Of a stretch of DNA of 64,000 nt, positions 11,638 to 23,170 are shown in pieces (positions within the stretch are counted from its first letter, which is position 1; the number at the start of each line of letters is the position of its first letter). A program made the translations under genes and the position numbers. Source of the stretch: Larus michahellis (Eukaryota > Chordata > Aves > Charadriiformes > Laridae); the NCBI RefSeq assembly GCF_964199755.1, contig NC_133896.1, forward strand, positions 91,496,215 through 91,560,214, given 5' to 3'. The notes under the pieces are model-generated. The model made no database searches. It worked only from the letters and a program-made list of their open reading frames with translations, and was not told where the DNA came from.

Positions 11638-13684
11638 TCATACTACTCCCCAGACTTCCTCAAAGGCAGTAGTAATTTTAGCACACGTCAGGGCAGCAGA
11701 AAGGGGATAGTTGCTGATGGAGACCATCTTTTCTGTATAGTCAACATTGACCTAGGGGAAAAGAGAAAAAAAAAAAAAAATAATCAAGCTAGAAGTTTTC
11801 ACTTAGTCCCATCTATCTCCATTGGCTGGAGGCACAGTATTTCTCCAAGGCTGAACACTGCCACAGTGAAACACAGCAGGGTAACTGCTAGCCCTCGCTA
11901 CCACCCTCTCTCGGGAGGGAGGGAAGTCCCAAATGTTGCAGCGTTGGGCCTTTTTTTTTTTTTTTGACAAGCCTACCCGGGGGAAGAAAAGAGGGGGCGG
12001 GACAGGAGGGACCAAGCAAAAGAAAAAAAAAAAAACCCCACACTCGGAACAAGACTGAAATCTACGCTGATAAAAATTTTTATAGCTCCAAGTAAGGGAT
12101 ACATGCACTTACTGAACCATGGGCAAAAGCTCCCACAACAATGGCAACTGGCTCCTCCGCAGGAACCAGTTTACGCAGATCTGACACCTTTGGAACTGCA
12201 AAAGAGGTGCCTATCTTCAGACAGCCCACAGGGAGATGATCACTGACTGGGTTTTTAATCACCTACAAAAAGCAGAAAGTTAGCAGGGGCATAGAAGTAA
12301 GACACCTTGCCACATAGTTAAGTCCATGGTTTGCACAAAAATAAAAAAATAATAATAAAAAAATTTACTCCTACATCACTAGTTGCAAAGGAGGAATGTT
12401 GCAACATTACCTGTGAACAGTCAAAGAATGCTTACCTTCAACAGTTTTTGAGGCCCATCAGCTGCTCGAACGCTGAGCTTATGCAGCAACTGAACTGACG
12501 AGAGAAGAAAATTGGTTAAGCTGTCTGTTCTTTTGCTGGAGGAATCCTATCCTCTACCTGGTGATCAGAGCTAAAGTACACAAGAAGTCCATCCTTAGAG
12601 TTCCCGGCATCTTCTAAAGCAGTCCTAAGAAATACTGATCAACAAGTTATTTTGCTGCTAACACAGTCTCATGCTGGCACTCCCCGCTGTGCTAAGGAAC
12701 ACATACTTGACCTATGCATCCTGGAACTCACCAAAAGACACTTTAATTTCTCTGCTCTTTTCTCACACTCACATTTTTGAGGTTGGTGCAACTTTTAGCC
12801 TCTTCCCAAAATTTTTCTAACCACCTTCCTGCATTATTTTGTGACTGGTATAAAGTTTGAATCACTTACCCATAAGACCACAGAATCTATCAAAAGTTCT
12901 TGGGATTCTGGTTTGTGGATTGACTTCAATTAGAACATTCTTCTGGGTATGGATATAAACCTGCAGGAGACCAGCCCGATTCAGTGGGCTGTCCATGAGC
13001 ATCAGGAGACTCTGAAATAGAAAAATGCACAGTAGGGGAAACAGAAAAGGCACCAGAGAGAGGGCTCTTGGAAAACTTGAGGGTTAGGCCCCACAAATGC
13101 AGAAGAGACCAATATGGAGGCAGAAAGGAGTTATCTAGCTGCATGAGCTCTACCGTAAAGCTGAGAAAAAGCATTCCCATAGCCAAACAAAAAGGATTAC
13201 TAACAAACCACGAGAATAGCGGGTAAGGCCAAACTCACCCCTGTTTCAGGGGCACAAAGCAGAACCCCAGACCTGAGGGACAACCTCCCCCAAGCCGACC
13301 GCCGGGCAGCCCAGGCCGGCACAGACACCACCCCGGCCCGGCCAGTACCTGGTGGGCGATATCGGGCCGCACCTCCCCGGGGTCCCGGCCGTTCCGCAGC
13401 AGCAGCGCCTTGTGCTTGTCGCAGTTGAGGAGCTCGAACGTCTTCCCCACCTACGGCCAAAGCACCGACACGGTGGGCAAGGGCTCCCGCGGCCGCCTTC
13501 GGCCAGGCCCGGCCCGGCCCAGTCCGGTCTGACCCCCCGCCACCGGTACCTTCACGGTCTCCAGACTCGCCCCCTCCAGCACCACCAAGAGCCGCCGCTG
13601 CCCTCGGGGTCGCTTCGCCTCCAGCGAAGCATCTTCAGCCTCCTTCTCCTCTTCCTCCTCACGAGGCCGCCTGGGCGCCGCCAT
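11638..13684 (-). CDS. EMG1: EMG1 N1-specific pseudouridine methyltransferase (Nep1)
   Basis: This SPOUT-class enzyme N1-methylates a pseudouridine in 18S rRNA and helps assemble the small ribosomal subunit in the nucleolus. Coding exons on the minus strand, in order: 13550-13684, 13349-13450, 12870-13011, 12436-12494, 12113-12262, 11638-11751. They sum to 233 residues plus stop with consistent phases. The start chosen is ATGGCGGCGCC, giving [17 protein letters not shown]. This is an acidic, poorly conserved N-terminus followed by the conserved [17 protein letters not shown]. Also seen are [60 protein letters not shown] and VVGAFAHG (SAM-binding knot region), ending AFEEVWGVV. It is head-to-head with PHB2 and tail-to-tail with LPCAT3, as in mammals. 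Confidence 0.97.
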
Positions 13685-13911
13685 TTTGCTAGCACCGCCC
13701 CCGCCCCGCCCCCAGCCCGCCCACCGGCCGCCGCCACCACCCAAGATGGCGGCTGGGGCGCTCTCGTTATCTCCCTCCGGCCGGAGCCACTTCCGGAGGG
13801 CAGCGCGGCCGGAGGGCGGTGGCGGCGTGGCGGGAAGGGGGGTGGTTTCCTCGACGGAGCTTCCTCGGCGGCGGCACCTTCCGGTGTCCTTCCCGGCGGC
13901 GCGGCGCGGCC
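13685..13911. promoter_or_regulatory. bidirectional CpG-island promoter between EMG1 and PHB2
   Basis: Only 227 bp separate the two start codons. The segment is GC-rich with many CpG and no TATA box. AAGATGGCGGC near 13743 is a full YY1-type element. On the other strand AAAATGGCGGC spans the EMG1 start codon itself. ACTTCCGG near 13788 and CTTCCGG near 13878 look like Ets/GABP sites. This is the usual make-up of divergent housekeeping promoters. The CpG island continues into the first exons of both genes (about 13.3-14.4 kb). Confidence 0.85.
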
Positions 13912-16900
13912 ATGGCGCAGAACCTGAAGGACCTGGCGGGGCGGCTGCCGGCCGGGCCCCGCGGCGTCGGCACCGCCCTCAAGCTGCTGCTGGGGGCCGG
14001 CGCCCTGGCCTATGGCGTCCGTGAGTCCGTCTTTATCGGTGAGTGTCCCGTCCGTCCGTTCTCTAACACTCCCCACCACCACCCGGTGCTTTCCTCCGCC
14101 TCCCGCCCTGACTCTTCTCCTTCTCCCCGCAGTGGAAGGCGGCCAGCGGGCCATCTTCTTCAACCGCATCGGCGGCGTCCAGCAGGACACCATCCTCGCC
14201 GAGGGGCTGCACTTCAGGTAAGGCCCGGCTCCCCCAGCCCCGGCCCGCCCTTTCCCCGTCGCCTCGCCTGAGTAACGGACCTCCCGCCCCTCACAGGATC
14301 CCCTGGTTCCAGTACCCCATCATCTACGACATCCGAGCCCGGCCGCGGAAAATCTCCTCCCCCACCGGCTCCAAAGGTGAGAGCGGCCCCGCGGGCCCGG
14401 AACGTGAGGCCTAGGTGGTGTCTGTGGGGCGGCAGGGAGGGAAAGGAGTCATAGAATCATAGAATGTGTTGGGTTGGAGGGGACCTTTCAAGGTAATCTA
14501 GTCCAATCTCCTTGTAGTAAGCAGGGACATTTTCAACTAGATCAGGTTGCTCAGAGCCTCATCAAGCCTTGAATGTCTCCAGGGATGGGGCCTCCACCAC
14601 CTCTCTGGGCAACCTGAGTCCGGCTGCAGTGCTGGCCCCCCCTCATCATCTCTTTTCTCTTCTTCAGATTTGCAGATGGTGAACATTTCGCTGCGTGTCC
14701 TCACACGCCCCAACGCTGCAGAGCTGCCCAGCATGTACCAGCGCCTGGGCCTGGACTACGAGGAGCGAGTCCTGCCTTCTATCGTTAACGAAGTGCTCAA
14801 GAGCGTGGTAGCCAAGTTTAACGCTTCCCAGCTTATCACGCAGAGAGCCCAGGTGAACTCTTCTGGAGGAGAATTACACTCCCATTGTAAAGAAACAACT
14901 AAATTGTGCACGTGGGGAATGTTATAACAGATAAAGGATAAATATATTAGGCTGGTAGATGGTGCATCCAAACAGAAAGGGTGTGGATCTGTACCCAGCT
15001 TACAGTTTGATTCCAATGCAAATACAAACACTAAGGCTGGACCACTAGCATCTGAGAAGACTGGATTCATTGTATAGAGTGCAAAACTGCACCATAATGT
15101 TATGATGGGTGAGGGAGAGATAATTTACATCATAGTTCACAAGTAACAGTAGAGCTGGCTTTTAAAAAACTATTACTTGGCCCTTCATGGGTCTTAGAAG
15201 AGCTATCAGTGCAAATTAAACAGTTTTAAAGGATCTGAAAAGCAAAGTGAGTGAGCAGTTAACAAAGCTGTAAACTTTCAATAATGTATGCTACGGATGG
15301 ATGGTAAATATTTGTGTTTAGAAAAAAATTAGAGGGTAATCTGGAGGGGGTTGCAAAATAATAGAAATATTTAGCTATAAAAAGTCTATACCTGTAAGCT
15401 TGTGTTCTGATAATGTGATTGCCAGGGATTCTGAGAGTATCTGTTACTTATCGCAGGGGAGGGAGAGAGAAGTTGCTGATCTTCTTCTAAAAGATCCTGC
15501 GTGAGGCTGCTAAAGAGGATAAGTTGTCAGAAAGATGAAATGCAAAGCTCTCTTAACTAGTGTGTGATCCATGACAAAAAAGCGAAGAGTAGAACTAAGC
15601 ATCCAGGTCTCGTTGTGAGAACTGATCCGGAATAGGGACTTCAGGGTTTTGTGGTAGGCCACGTGGTGTGCACTGGAAAGATTTGTTAATGATCTTGTAT
15701 AAAGAGAAAGTGGAAAGGAAGGATGTGACAGCAAAGAAACAATGTCTGCAAACGATTTAGGTTTATTGGAAGCAAAGACGACTGTAGGGTATCCGAAACT
15801 TCTGAACAAACTGGATGAATTTGCCTTCTTGTCATCTATTCGTTACTGTAAAGTGATGCATACTGAAGCAGTTGATAATCAGAAGAAAATAAAGTGACTT
15901 TACGTAGTTAAGCACTTGCAGCTCACACAGCGAAGGATTCTGGCATCATTTTAGAATTGTGCTCAGAAACAGCTGCAATAAAAGTGAAATCAAATGCTAG
16001 ACTGATCAAGAATGTGATACTGTAGCAATAATTTCTATTTAATTGATGGATCAATTATATTTGATGGAAGACTTGTCAGCCTGCCTGAAAAAGATACTGG
16101 CAAGTTAAAAGCAACTCAGAAATTAGTAGGATAACAAAAAAAAAATGTCTACCCAAAAACACTCATCGAAAAAGACAAAAAAGCAGAGTAGCCATGCTAG
16201 ATGAGTAGCTACAGTAGTTAAAAGATGTGATATGTCTACAGTGTGTAGCAGTGCGTAGTGGTAACTTATTTTCTTCATCTGAATACAAAGATGAGGGGAC
16301 AGCCAAACTGCCAAGAGTGGCAAATTCAAGGAAATGCTTATTGCCAAAACTTGTGTGGGAACTGTGGAACTAGATGCAATGGCATGTGGAAGCAAAAAAA
16401 CCTTTCAGGAAGGTTTTCATTTTTGTAAAATGAGTTGTGTAGTATAGTTAAGTAATAACTGTAAGTAAGCTGTAGTTTACTTCTGAAAATGCTGTATGTA
16501 GCTGTGGATATGCAGCGTTATTTAGAGGTGACGGATTCAGAGATGGTATTAATTTCAATGAATCAAGGTTTGCTTTAAGTAATGTCTCTCTTGGGCCCAC
16601 TGTGAACGAACTGTGAAGAGCAGTTGTGCTTCACTTTTGGGGGGTGCAGGAAGTGAGAGTCAGCCTGTGTTTGATACTCTTTTTGCTGTATTTGTGTTTC
16701 AGGTGTCTCTGCTCATTAGGCGAGAACTGACAGAGAGAGCCAAGGATTTCAGCCTCATCCTGGACGATGTGGCTATCACAGAGCTGAGCTTCAGTCGTGA
16801 ATACACGGCAGCTGTGGAGGCTAAGCAAGTGGGTGAGTTCGATTTACGCCTGGAAAGAGTGGATTGCCTTTGCCTCTTTAGTGAATTGTTAAACAAGGAA

Positions 16901-19612
16901 GCAGAATTTGGGATAGCGTATCACTGCTTTTGCGTTGTTACGGCTGCCGAGTTATACATCTCGGCCTCCTTCGTAATGGAGCCAAACAGGTTATTTCACA
17001 AGTATTTTCAGAAGACTTTGGGTGATAGCTAATGGGAGAGACCACCGGTGGGACTGAGTTCCCAAGACCGTAGGGTTCCTCTTCATACTGGGACTCTTAT
17101 CGCTTACTATGTGGATTGTGTTCAGAGGGTCTGAATGCTGTTTTAAGAAAAAATAAAGTGTACTCAGATACATTTCTTACTTGTGGGTATGGCCCCAGAA
17201 TGCTATCTGTTCTTTTGGAAGTGAAGCCCCCAGGCCTCAACTGTAGGGTTCTGGTGGGGGCTCAGAAGATGGGATCTGCTTCCAATGCTTTTGGCCATTC
17301 TCTCTGCAGCCCAGCAGGAGGCACAGCGCGCACAGTTTCTGGTGGAGAAGGCCAAGCAGGAGCAGAAGCAGAAGATTGTTCAGGCTGAAGGGGAAGCTAC
17401 AGCTGCCAAGATGATATCCTACTTCGGGAGATTTTGTGGGATGTGTCTTGTGAGCTTGACAGGACCGAGAATCTGTCGCATTGGGCTCACGCTTAGGAGA
17501 CTGTTATCAGATGATAGCTCTAAGTAGGTCACTGTCATTTATTATTTTCACCCTACAGTTGGCTGGAGTGAGATTTGCCTGAGATTACAGGTCAGAGCAG
17601 AGAAGGCTATGAGCTCCCTGTTGTAAGGTTTAACTTTTGCTGTGTGTGACCATAATCCGTAATGTTGTTCTTGATTTGGGGTAGTAAAAATATCCCTGCC
17701 CAAAGGCCCAAGTTACTGGGACAGAGATTGCTTTTTCCCCCTAAGATGTTTGATTGTATGGCTTGGGAAAAATTCCTTGAGCGTAGGTGGCTTCTGTTAG
17801 CAGATTTTTCCCTTAACTTTTGCTGTACCTCGGTGAAGCTCTTAGCAGGAATCCAGGCTACATCAAGCTACGTAAGATCCGAGCTGCTCAGAACATCTCA
17901 AAAACGGTGAGTAATGGTGCACAGAATTACCTTTGTCCTTCTGCAGTCCTTGTGCTGTCCTCCTAGTCCAGTGGCCACATGATGAATTTAAGGCGAATGT
18001 GACCTGCCCTGTCCTGATCTTTGTTCCTGCCCAGTCATTCTCTGCTCAAATAGAGCTTAAGATCTAGCTTGCAATGATTGTCAGTTAGATGTGAGGCTAG
18101 GAGTTCATGCCTTCCATATGACAAGGCCAGATCCACATCAGATTCCATCACCCACGCCCAGCTGCAGCCACCGAAAGCTCTTGGTTTCTTGCAGGCTGGG
18201 AAAAGGGGACAGCTAAGCCTGGGATCAAAGGTCTGTCTGACCGGGAGACAGAATGAGCACTTCTTTTAGAGAGTCTGATGGCACTGGGACAGGAAGTCGG
18301 GAAGTTACAGAGTCGTTTTGGGAATTGCTTTGATTTAATGGAGATCTTAAGTACTGTATCTGGAGGGGGAGACAGATTCTTCGTTAGTGTTATTCTTCCA
18401 TGTGCGTTTATACTCTTCTCCTTTACGCCATCTCTGCACTGGATTTCTTTTTCAGATTGCTGGCTCACAAAACCGCGTGTATCTCACAGCAGATAACTTG
18501 GTACTGAACCTGCAGGATGAGGGATTCACCAGGTAAAGGGGCCAGATGGCTGTTGTGGGTGGATTTAACTGCACCCTACTTGCGAAGCTGGTCCCCTTTC
18601 TGGAGCTCTCTCGATATCTTATTCTCTGAGAGGAGCGTGGTGCCAGAGGACACAGCCAAGTTGGGAGCAGACTTACTGTGGAAATGGAGATTTTTGTTGA
18701 ATCTAATCAATTTACTCTTGTTTTTCTTCCGTTCCCGCGCTTTACTGCATCTCCTGACACACAGAGGAAGGTAAGGCACTGTTTATTTTGATCCTCCTGT
18801 TGGGACTTGTAACAAGAGTGTTGATGTTTGCCTGGTGCCTGGCATGTTTCTGGCTTGGGCCTTTCTGGCGACAGGAAGTTTATTCCGCCTCTACCTCAGT
18901 TTCCATTTGCGATGTGAAGCTTGAAGCCCTTCCTTGCAGGGGCCGCACAAACACCCACATCAAGTAGGAGATAATCAGTAATTGGAGCTCCGCGTGTGTC
19001 CCGTAAGGAGCCTTGCGTGGGGAAGGCAGGAGTGACTGTGGAGCGTCCTCCGATCTGTTCTGTGTATACAGGGCATCCTGCACGGGTGGCAGAGAGGGCT
19101 GTGAGAAGGCAATTAGATAATTGTAGGAGTTTGTGTTGGTTTGGTTGGATCTCTAGGAAAGATGCTCTTGTTGCGCTCCAAAAGCTTTCCAGTCCATGCT
19201 AGAAAACCCCATTCCCGGCTTTCAGAGCTGGCAGGAGCGTGGTAGCTTTGCCTAATCTGTCCAGTGTTTACTGGGCAAGGCAGTGCCAGCTGAGCTAACA
19301 GCATGCAGCTAAAAGCTTAGATGTTTTAGAGTCACGAAGGGAAGCCAGAGCTGGTCTCTTTCTGTGGATTGTGAGATCCTTCTTCTTTACCTCTGACCAG
19401 ATTTTGTCTTACACATTCCAGAAGGCTTAAGGCGTTTTGAAAAAAGTCCCGAGTAGGAAGGGCTTAAAGTCCAGGTCCTTGAGGTGTGACATCCCACACC
19501 CCCAAGTCTGTAGCGAGGGTCTGGTTCAGCTTTGTTTGTGCTTTCTGGACTAATGACTCGCTTCTCTCTCCCTTTCAGTGACAGTCTCCTACTCAAACAA
19601 GGGAAGAAATGA
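13912..19612 (+). CDS. PHB2: prohibitin-2
   Basis: This inner-mitochondrial-membrane scaffold forms rings with PHB1. It is also reported as a mitophagy receptor and nuclear corepressor (REA). Coding exons: 13912-14038, 14133-14217, 14297-14376, 14668-14852, 16703-16832, 17310-17413, 17829-17906, 18456-18532, 19579-19612. The total is 900 nt, 299 residues, the same length as human. [18 protein letters not shown] and a hydrophobic segment ([14 protein letters not shown], the membrane anchor) are followed by the SPFH/PHB domain ([40 protein letters not shown]). The coiled coil runs from [20 protein letters not shown] to [24 protein letters not shown] contains the LC3-interacting YQRL motif. The C-terminus ends [10 protein letters not shown]. 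Intron 6 (17414-17828) has AT-AC borders; all others are GT-AG. Confidence 0.98.
14449..14616 (-). mobile_element. CR1 LINE 3' fragment in PHB2 intron 3
   Basis: It starts TCATAGAATCATAGAATG, the antisense CR1 tail, and continues with GGTTGGAGGGGACCTTTCAA and the CTGGGCAACCTG block. It fills more than half of the 291-bp intron 3, ending about 50 bp before the exon 4 acceptor at 14668, with no visible damage to splice sites. Confidence 0.95.
15660..16420 (+). mobile_element. ancient CR1-type LINE (reverse-transcriptase region) in PHB2 intron 4
   Basis: Sense-strand blocks match the older amniote CR1 consensus as I recall it. They are ATGTCTGCAAACGATTTAGG (the FADDTK region), AACTGGATGAATTTGCC, TGTAAAGTGATGCATACTG, then AACAGCTGCAATAAAAG and CAAATGCTAGACTGATCAAG. 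Heavily diverged with many indels; both ends are approximate. Intron 4 (14853-16702) otherwise shows nothing I can name. Confidence 0.7.
17414..17828 (+). other. PHB2: U12-type AT-AC intron (PHB2 intron 6)
   Basis: The exon before ends GCTGCCAAGATG (A-A-K-M) and the exon after starts CTCGGTGAAGCTCTTAGC (L-G-E-A-L-S), exactly the residues adjacent in human PHB2. The intron begins ATATCCTACT, matching the U12 donor ATATCCTT at seven of eight bases. It ends GCTGTAC with no AG and no polypyrimidine tract. A branch site TCCCTTAAC (17809-17817) has one mismatch to TTCCTTAAC and lies 12-13 nt before the 3' border, the spacing required by the minor spliceosome. No GT-AG pair nearby keeps the frame. 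Confidence 0.95.
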
Positions 19613-20128
19613 AAGAAACTAAAGCCTCCTAGAGCCACCGGTGCTGACCAGCAGAAGAGATGAGTGAGGAAATCTGAACTCCCTCCACTGGCGTTGTTTG
19701 CCCTCACTTTGAAGTTGTTGATCCAGTAGCCATGTTTGGTTCCCATGCCCCTGCTCCATTTGTGGTGACCCAGTTATGGGATTGGGCTCTGCCACTAGGC
19801 AGCTGGAATCCCTTCCTCACCCCACCAGTTAAATTTGGGGAGGGGGCAAGGGTGCTTACTGGTAACCCATGTGGATATAGTAATTCACCTCTAACCTTCA
19901 TTAATCTTTAGATTTCTGTAGGGTAAAATCAGAGTAATTTTTTGGCTGAGCTTGGGAGTTCTGCTGCCATCAGCACCAGGCTTTTTTTTCTAGTAAATTT
20001 TGTTTCTTTCACTCTTGATCCCAAGAGAACCTGGGACTCAATTCAGGAAAATGTCATTCATTGGGTGCCTGTCACTGCTGGAATACGCGTCACTGTCTGC
20101 TCAGTGATTCTTTCAAACATTTGTAAAA

Positions 20129-20134
20129 ATTAAA
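20129..20134 (+). terminator. PHB2: PHB2 polyadenylation signal ATTAAA
   Basis: ATTAAA lies about 515 bases after the PHB2 stop, with a T/GT-rich stretch (ACTGTGTCTAAGTGTG) some 20 bases downstream. The 3' UTR is therefore 19613 to about 20150. Confidence 0.75.
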
Positions 20135-20611
20135 ACCCCCCCAAATTTATACTGTGTCTAAGTGTGCTTAGTGCTGGAAAAAGAGGTTGTTTTCCATAGG
20201 GGGAGGTGGAACAGAGCTTTTATTTGGGTGAAGGCAGAAGCAGGATGTCATGGGGAAAGGAGCAAGGAGTGGGGGGCGAGGGGGCGGAGAATGAGCAGGT
20301 GTGGGTGCCCGTATGGCTGCACGGGTGACCAGGGCCAGTTCCTTAGTTGCCTATAGATGCTAGAGATGAGCAGAGGTTTACCTGCTTTCCCATGTCACAG
20401 CAGCATGTGTGTACTCTGTCCTGACCTCCATTCTTACACCTTTCCCCCCCCCCGCCCCGCTTTCCTGGCCAAAAGCATAGGAGAAGTCTTCCTCCACTGA
20501 GCGAACTCTTTTCTGTGCTTGGGTTTCAAAGGCAAAATCGCGTCTGCTTCAGGGGCTGGCTTTTCCTCTCTCTCTCTGGGCTCCCCTGTACTAGATTTAG
20601 GCCTTGGAGAT

Positions 20612-21310
20612 TTCACAGAATCACAGAATCGTAGAGTATCCTGAGTTGGAAGGGACCCACAGGGATCATCGAGTCCAACTCCTCACTGCACGCAGGGCAA
20701 CCTGAAAGTTAAGCCATGGATAAGAGTGTTGTCTAAACACATCTCAAACAGAAACAGGCTTGAGGAGCTCGCCATCAGCCAAAATGCCCAGGTCCCTTTC
20801 TGCAGGGCTGCGCTCCAGCCTTCTGTCCCCCGGTCTATAGATACGGCCAGGATCACACTGTTCCGGGTGTAGCACGAGGCTTTTGTTCGTGTTAAATTTC
20901 ATGTGGTTGGTGATTGCACAGCGTGCTAATCTGGCAAGATCTTGCTGTAAGGCCTCTGTCCAGTCAAGGGAATCAACGGCTCCTCCTAATTTATTACTGC
21001 CAGCTTTTAGCGTGCACTCGATTCCTGTGTCTAGGTCACTGATACAAGCTTTGAAGAGAAGTGTCCCTAAAATTGAGCCCTGGGGAGCACTGCTAGCGAC
21101 TGGCCACCAGCCTGATATTAGTAAGGCATGGCTGTCCCTTCATGCAAGGCTTTTTCAAAAACTCCCAGAATAACCTTCTCCATAATTCTACCAGGCACCG
21201 GAGTGAAAATGGGCGGCCTGTAATTACCAGTGTTGTCTTCCTTGCCCTTCGTGACAACTGGAGTAACGTTTGCTAGCTTCCAGTCAACTGGCACCTGAAG
21301 TCCAGCCCAT
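20612..21310 (-). mobile_element. CR1 LINE, reverse-transcriptase fragment with 3' tail
   Basis: It begins with the antisense CR1 tail (TCACAGAATCACAGAATC, then GAGTTGGAAGGGACCCACAG). On the minus strand it encodes recognisable but broken CR1 ORF2 pieces: VPVDWKLANVTPV and NTGNYRPPIFTPVPGRIME near 21.2-21.3 kb, then a region matching GS(V)LGPLLF, LGGAVDSLDWTEALQQDLA and SPAERDLGILADG. The middle of the RT and much of the end are missing. It is an old insertion with many changes. Confidence 0.9.
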
Positions 21311-22707
21311 GGGGAAGAGGGTCTGATCACAAAGTATCTTCTATCTTCCGAATGCTTCCAACCACGTTTCTTGCCGTATCGAATGGACAGCAAGCAGCGT
21401 CCTTCCTCCCAATATACTGTGTCTCAGGTACGTGTCTTTACCCCAGGCAGCTTTCTCAGCCACGTGCTCCAGAACCAGCTGCTGATCCGGGAAAGGATGG
21501 GATTGCTGCTGTGGGGTTGTTTCTGCCTTTGGTTGCTTGAGGCAGAGTCTGTCCCCCTCGTATGTGCAGGACGGCAGGTGGCACTCATCCTTGGTGCTGT
21601 GATCTGTCCCTCCTAAGCGTGCCTGGTGCCTAGACGTAGGGTGAAGTTGCTTTTCCTAACAGGATGAGTTCTTTCGTCTTGAAATTGCATTATTGCTGTA
21701 CTGGCTTGGGAAATGCTATTCTCAGTGTTAGCGTGGCTGAAATGCTGCAGCATCTGTAGCGCTTGCCCGCTCCTTTGTACACCGTCCGGCCCTGCCTCGG
21801 CTCTGTTCATGCGTTTGGCACCAGATGAAAAGCAGGGAAATGAGCTGAGGTTGCCTGAATCACCCTGCCACTGCCTTGCTGCTGGGGTTCCTGCTCCCTC
21901 CTGCAAAACTCACGAGCGTGGGCCTGTCTGCTGGCCGGTGGCGGGGTTACAAGGATGCAGTGCCTGCTGCCAGCTGGTTCGTACAGGCCAGTAGCTGCTT
22001 CACCTTGCTGGCTCCCAGGCAGGGGCATCACCTTGCAGGCACACTGGCCCTTGCCCCTGTCCCACAAGCTACATGGAACAGAGCTCCGTCTCGTTCCTTC
22101 TCTTTTCTACCCCTTCCCCCATCTGCATTTGTGCCCTAAACTGAGAGGAGAGAGCCTGGTCCTAACATCCCCACGCCAAAGCAGGGGACGATTTACAGCT
22201 GGGCTTTTGTCATAGTGGTTGATTGTGCAATTATCTTCCCACGTGGGGCCCAGCCATGTCTCAGACCAGAAAAAAAAACCCTGTCCCACATTTCCAAGTG
22301 TTCTCGGTCTGGATCTTAAGGTCAATTTGTGACCCAGTTCATGCTTTTCCCTAAGTGGGACTGAGCTCTTTGGGCCATTAGCTCTAACCAGGTCTGAGTC
22401 CAGGACACTTGAGCCATCTTTTCCTTTGAGTAGCAAATGTCCACAGCCTGAGCAGTATCTGTACCTGTAAATTAAAGGATCCCTGAGCATGTTCTCTGGG
22501 ATCTAAGCCAGCCGCCACAGAAAGGTTCAGCTCTGCACTCTTCAGCTGTGGCTTTAGCTAAACTCTCTCAGCATTCTCCCAGATGGTTCCTGGGTACAGT
22601 TCACAGGCTGGGGCTTGGTTTTAACTGGCAAGACTTTAAAAACTATGCTGAGCCCCATTCCAACACCACCAAGGATAGGCTCCAGCGCTAAGGAATGCTC
22701 TCTGTCA

Positions 22708-23170
22708 CTCACAGAATCATATAAATAGCGGTGGGAAGGGACATCTGGAGGTCTTTAGCCCAGGCAGCTGCTGCAAGTGGCTCTGTTGCCAGCACTAGGG
22801 TCAGATCAGCTGTGGCTTTGTCCATTCAAGTATTGAAAACCTGCAAGGACAGAGTTCCCCCGCTGAGCGTCTGTTTGGATGCTGTCTGATGAAAGCAGGC
22901 TCAAGCGTTCAACCCGAACCTCCCAAGCTGCGATTTGGCACCGTTGCCTCTGGTTTTATTATGTCACTACCATCATCTTCTTACCAGCCCTCTGTGTAGT
23001 TGCAGGTGAGGTGTGTTGTAGCTTAGCCCTCAGCCTCCTCTTTATCAGACTAAACAATCCAGCTGCTTTAGTCCCTCCTGGCAGGTGACTGACGAGCGTC
23101 TGTGAAGTCACAATACGGCCGTGCTCTGGTCTACCTTCTCCAGAAGATGAAGTTTCGTTTCTACCAAGCA
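22708..23170 (-). mobile_element. CR1 LINE 3' fragment
   Basis: It opens CACAGAATCATATAAATAGC, a degraded antisense CR1 tail. It then runs through the usual blocks: GGGAAGGGACATCTGGAGG, CTCTTTATCAGACTAAACAA and CCAGCTGCTTTAGTCCCTCC. It is more diverged than the copy at 14.4 kb. Confidence 0.85.

Noticed and set aside
13686-14024. Plus-strand frame starting at the ATG inside the YY1 element as a PHB2 N-terminal extension
   Set aside because: It is out of frame with PHB2, and the ATG at 13912 gives a protein of exactly the human length.
17285-17527. PHB2 frame continuing past AAKM as ISYFGRF, as if an alternative C-terminus
   Set aside because: This is read-through into the AT-AC intron; the true next exon [13 protein letters not shown] follows at 17829.
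17978-18020. ATGATGA...CTGA in PHB2 intron 7 as a C/D box snoRNA
   Set aside because: The boxes are too close, no C'/D' pair is seen and the flanks do not pair.
22419-22445. CCATCTTTTCC near 22.42 kb as a relic of miR-141
   Set aside because: Only the first bases of the antisense mature sequence match; the seed and the hairpin arm are absent.
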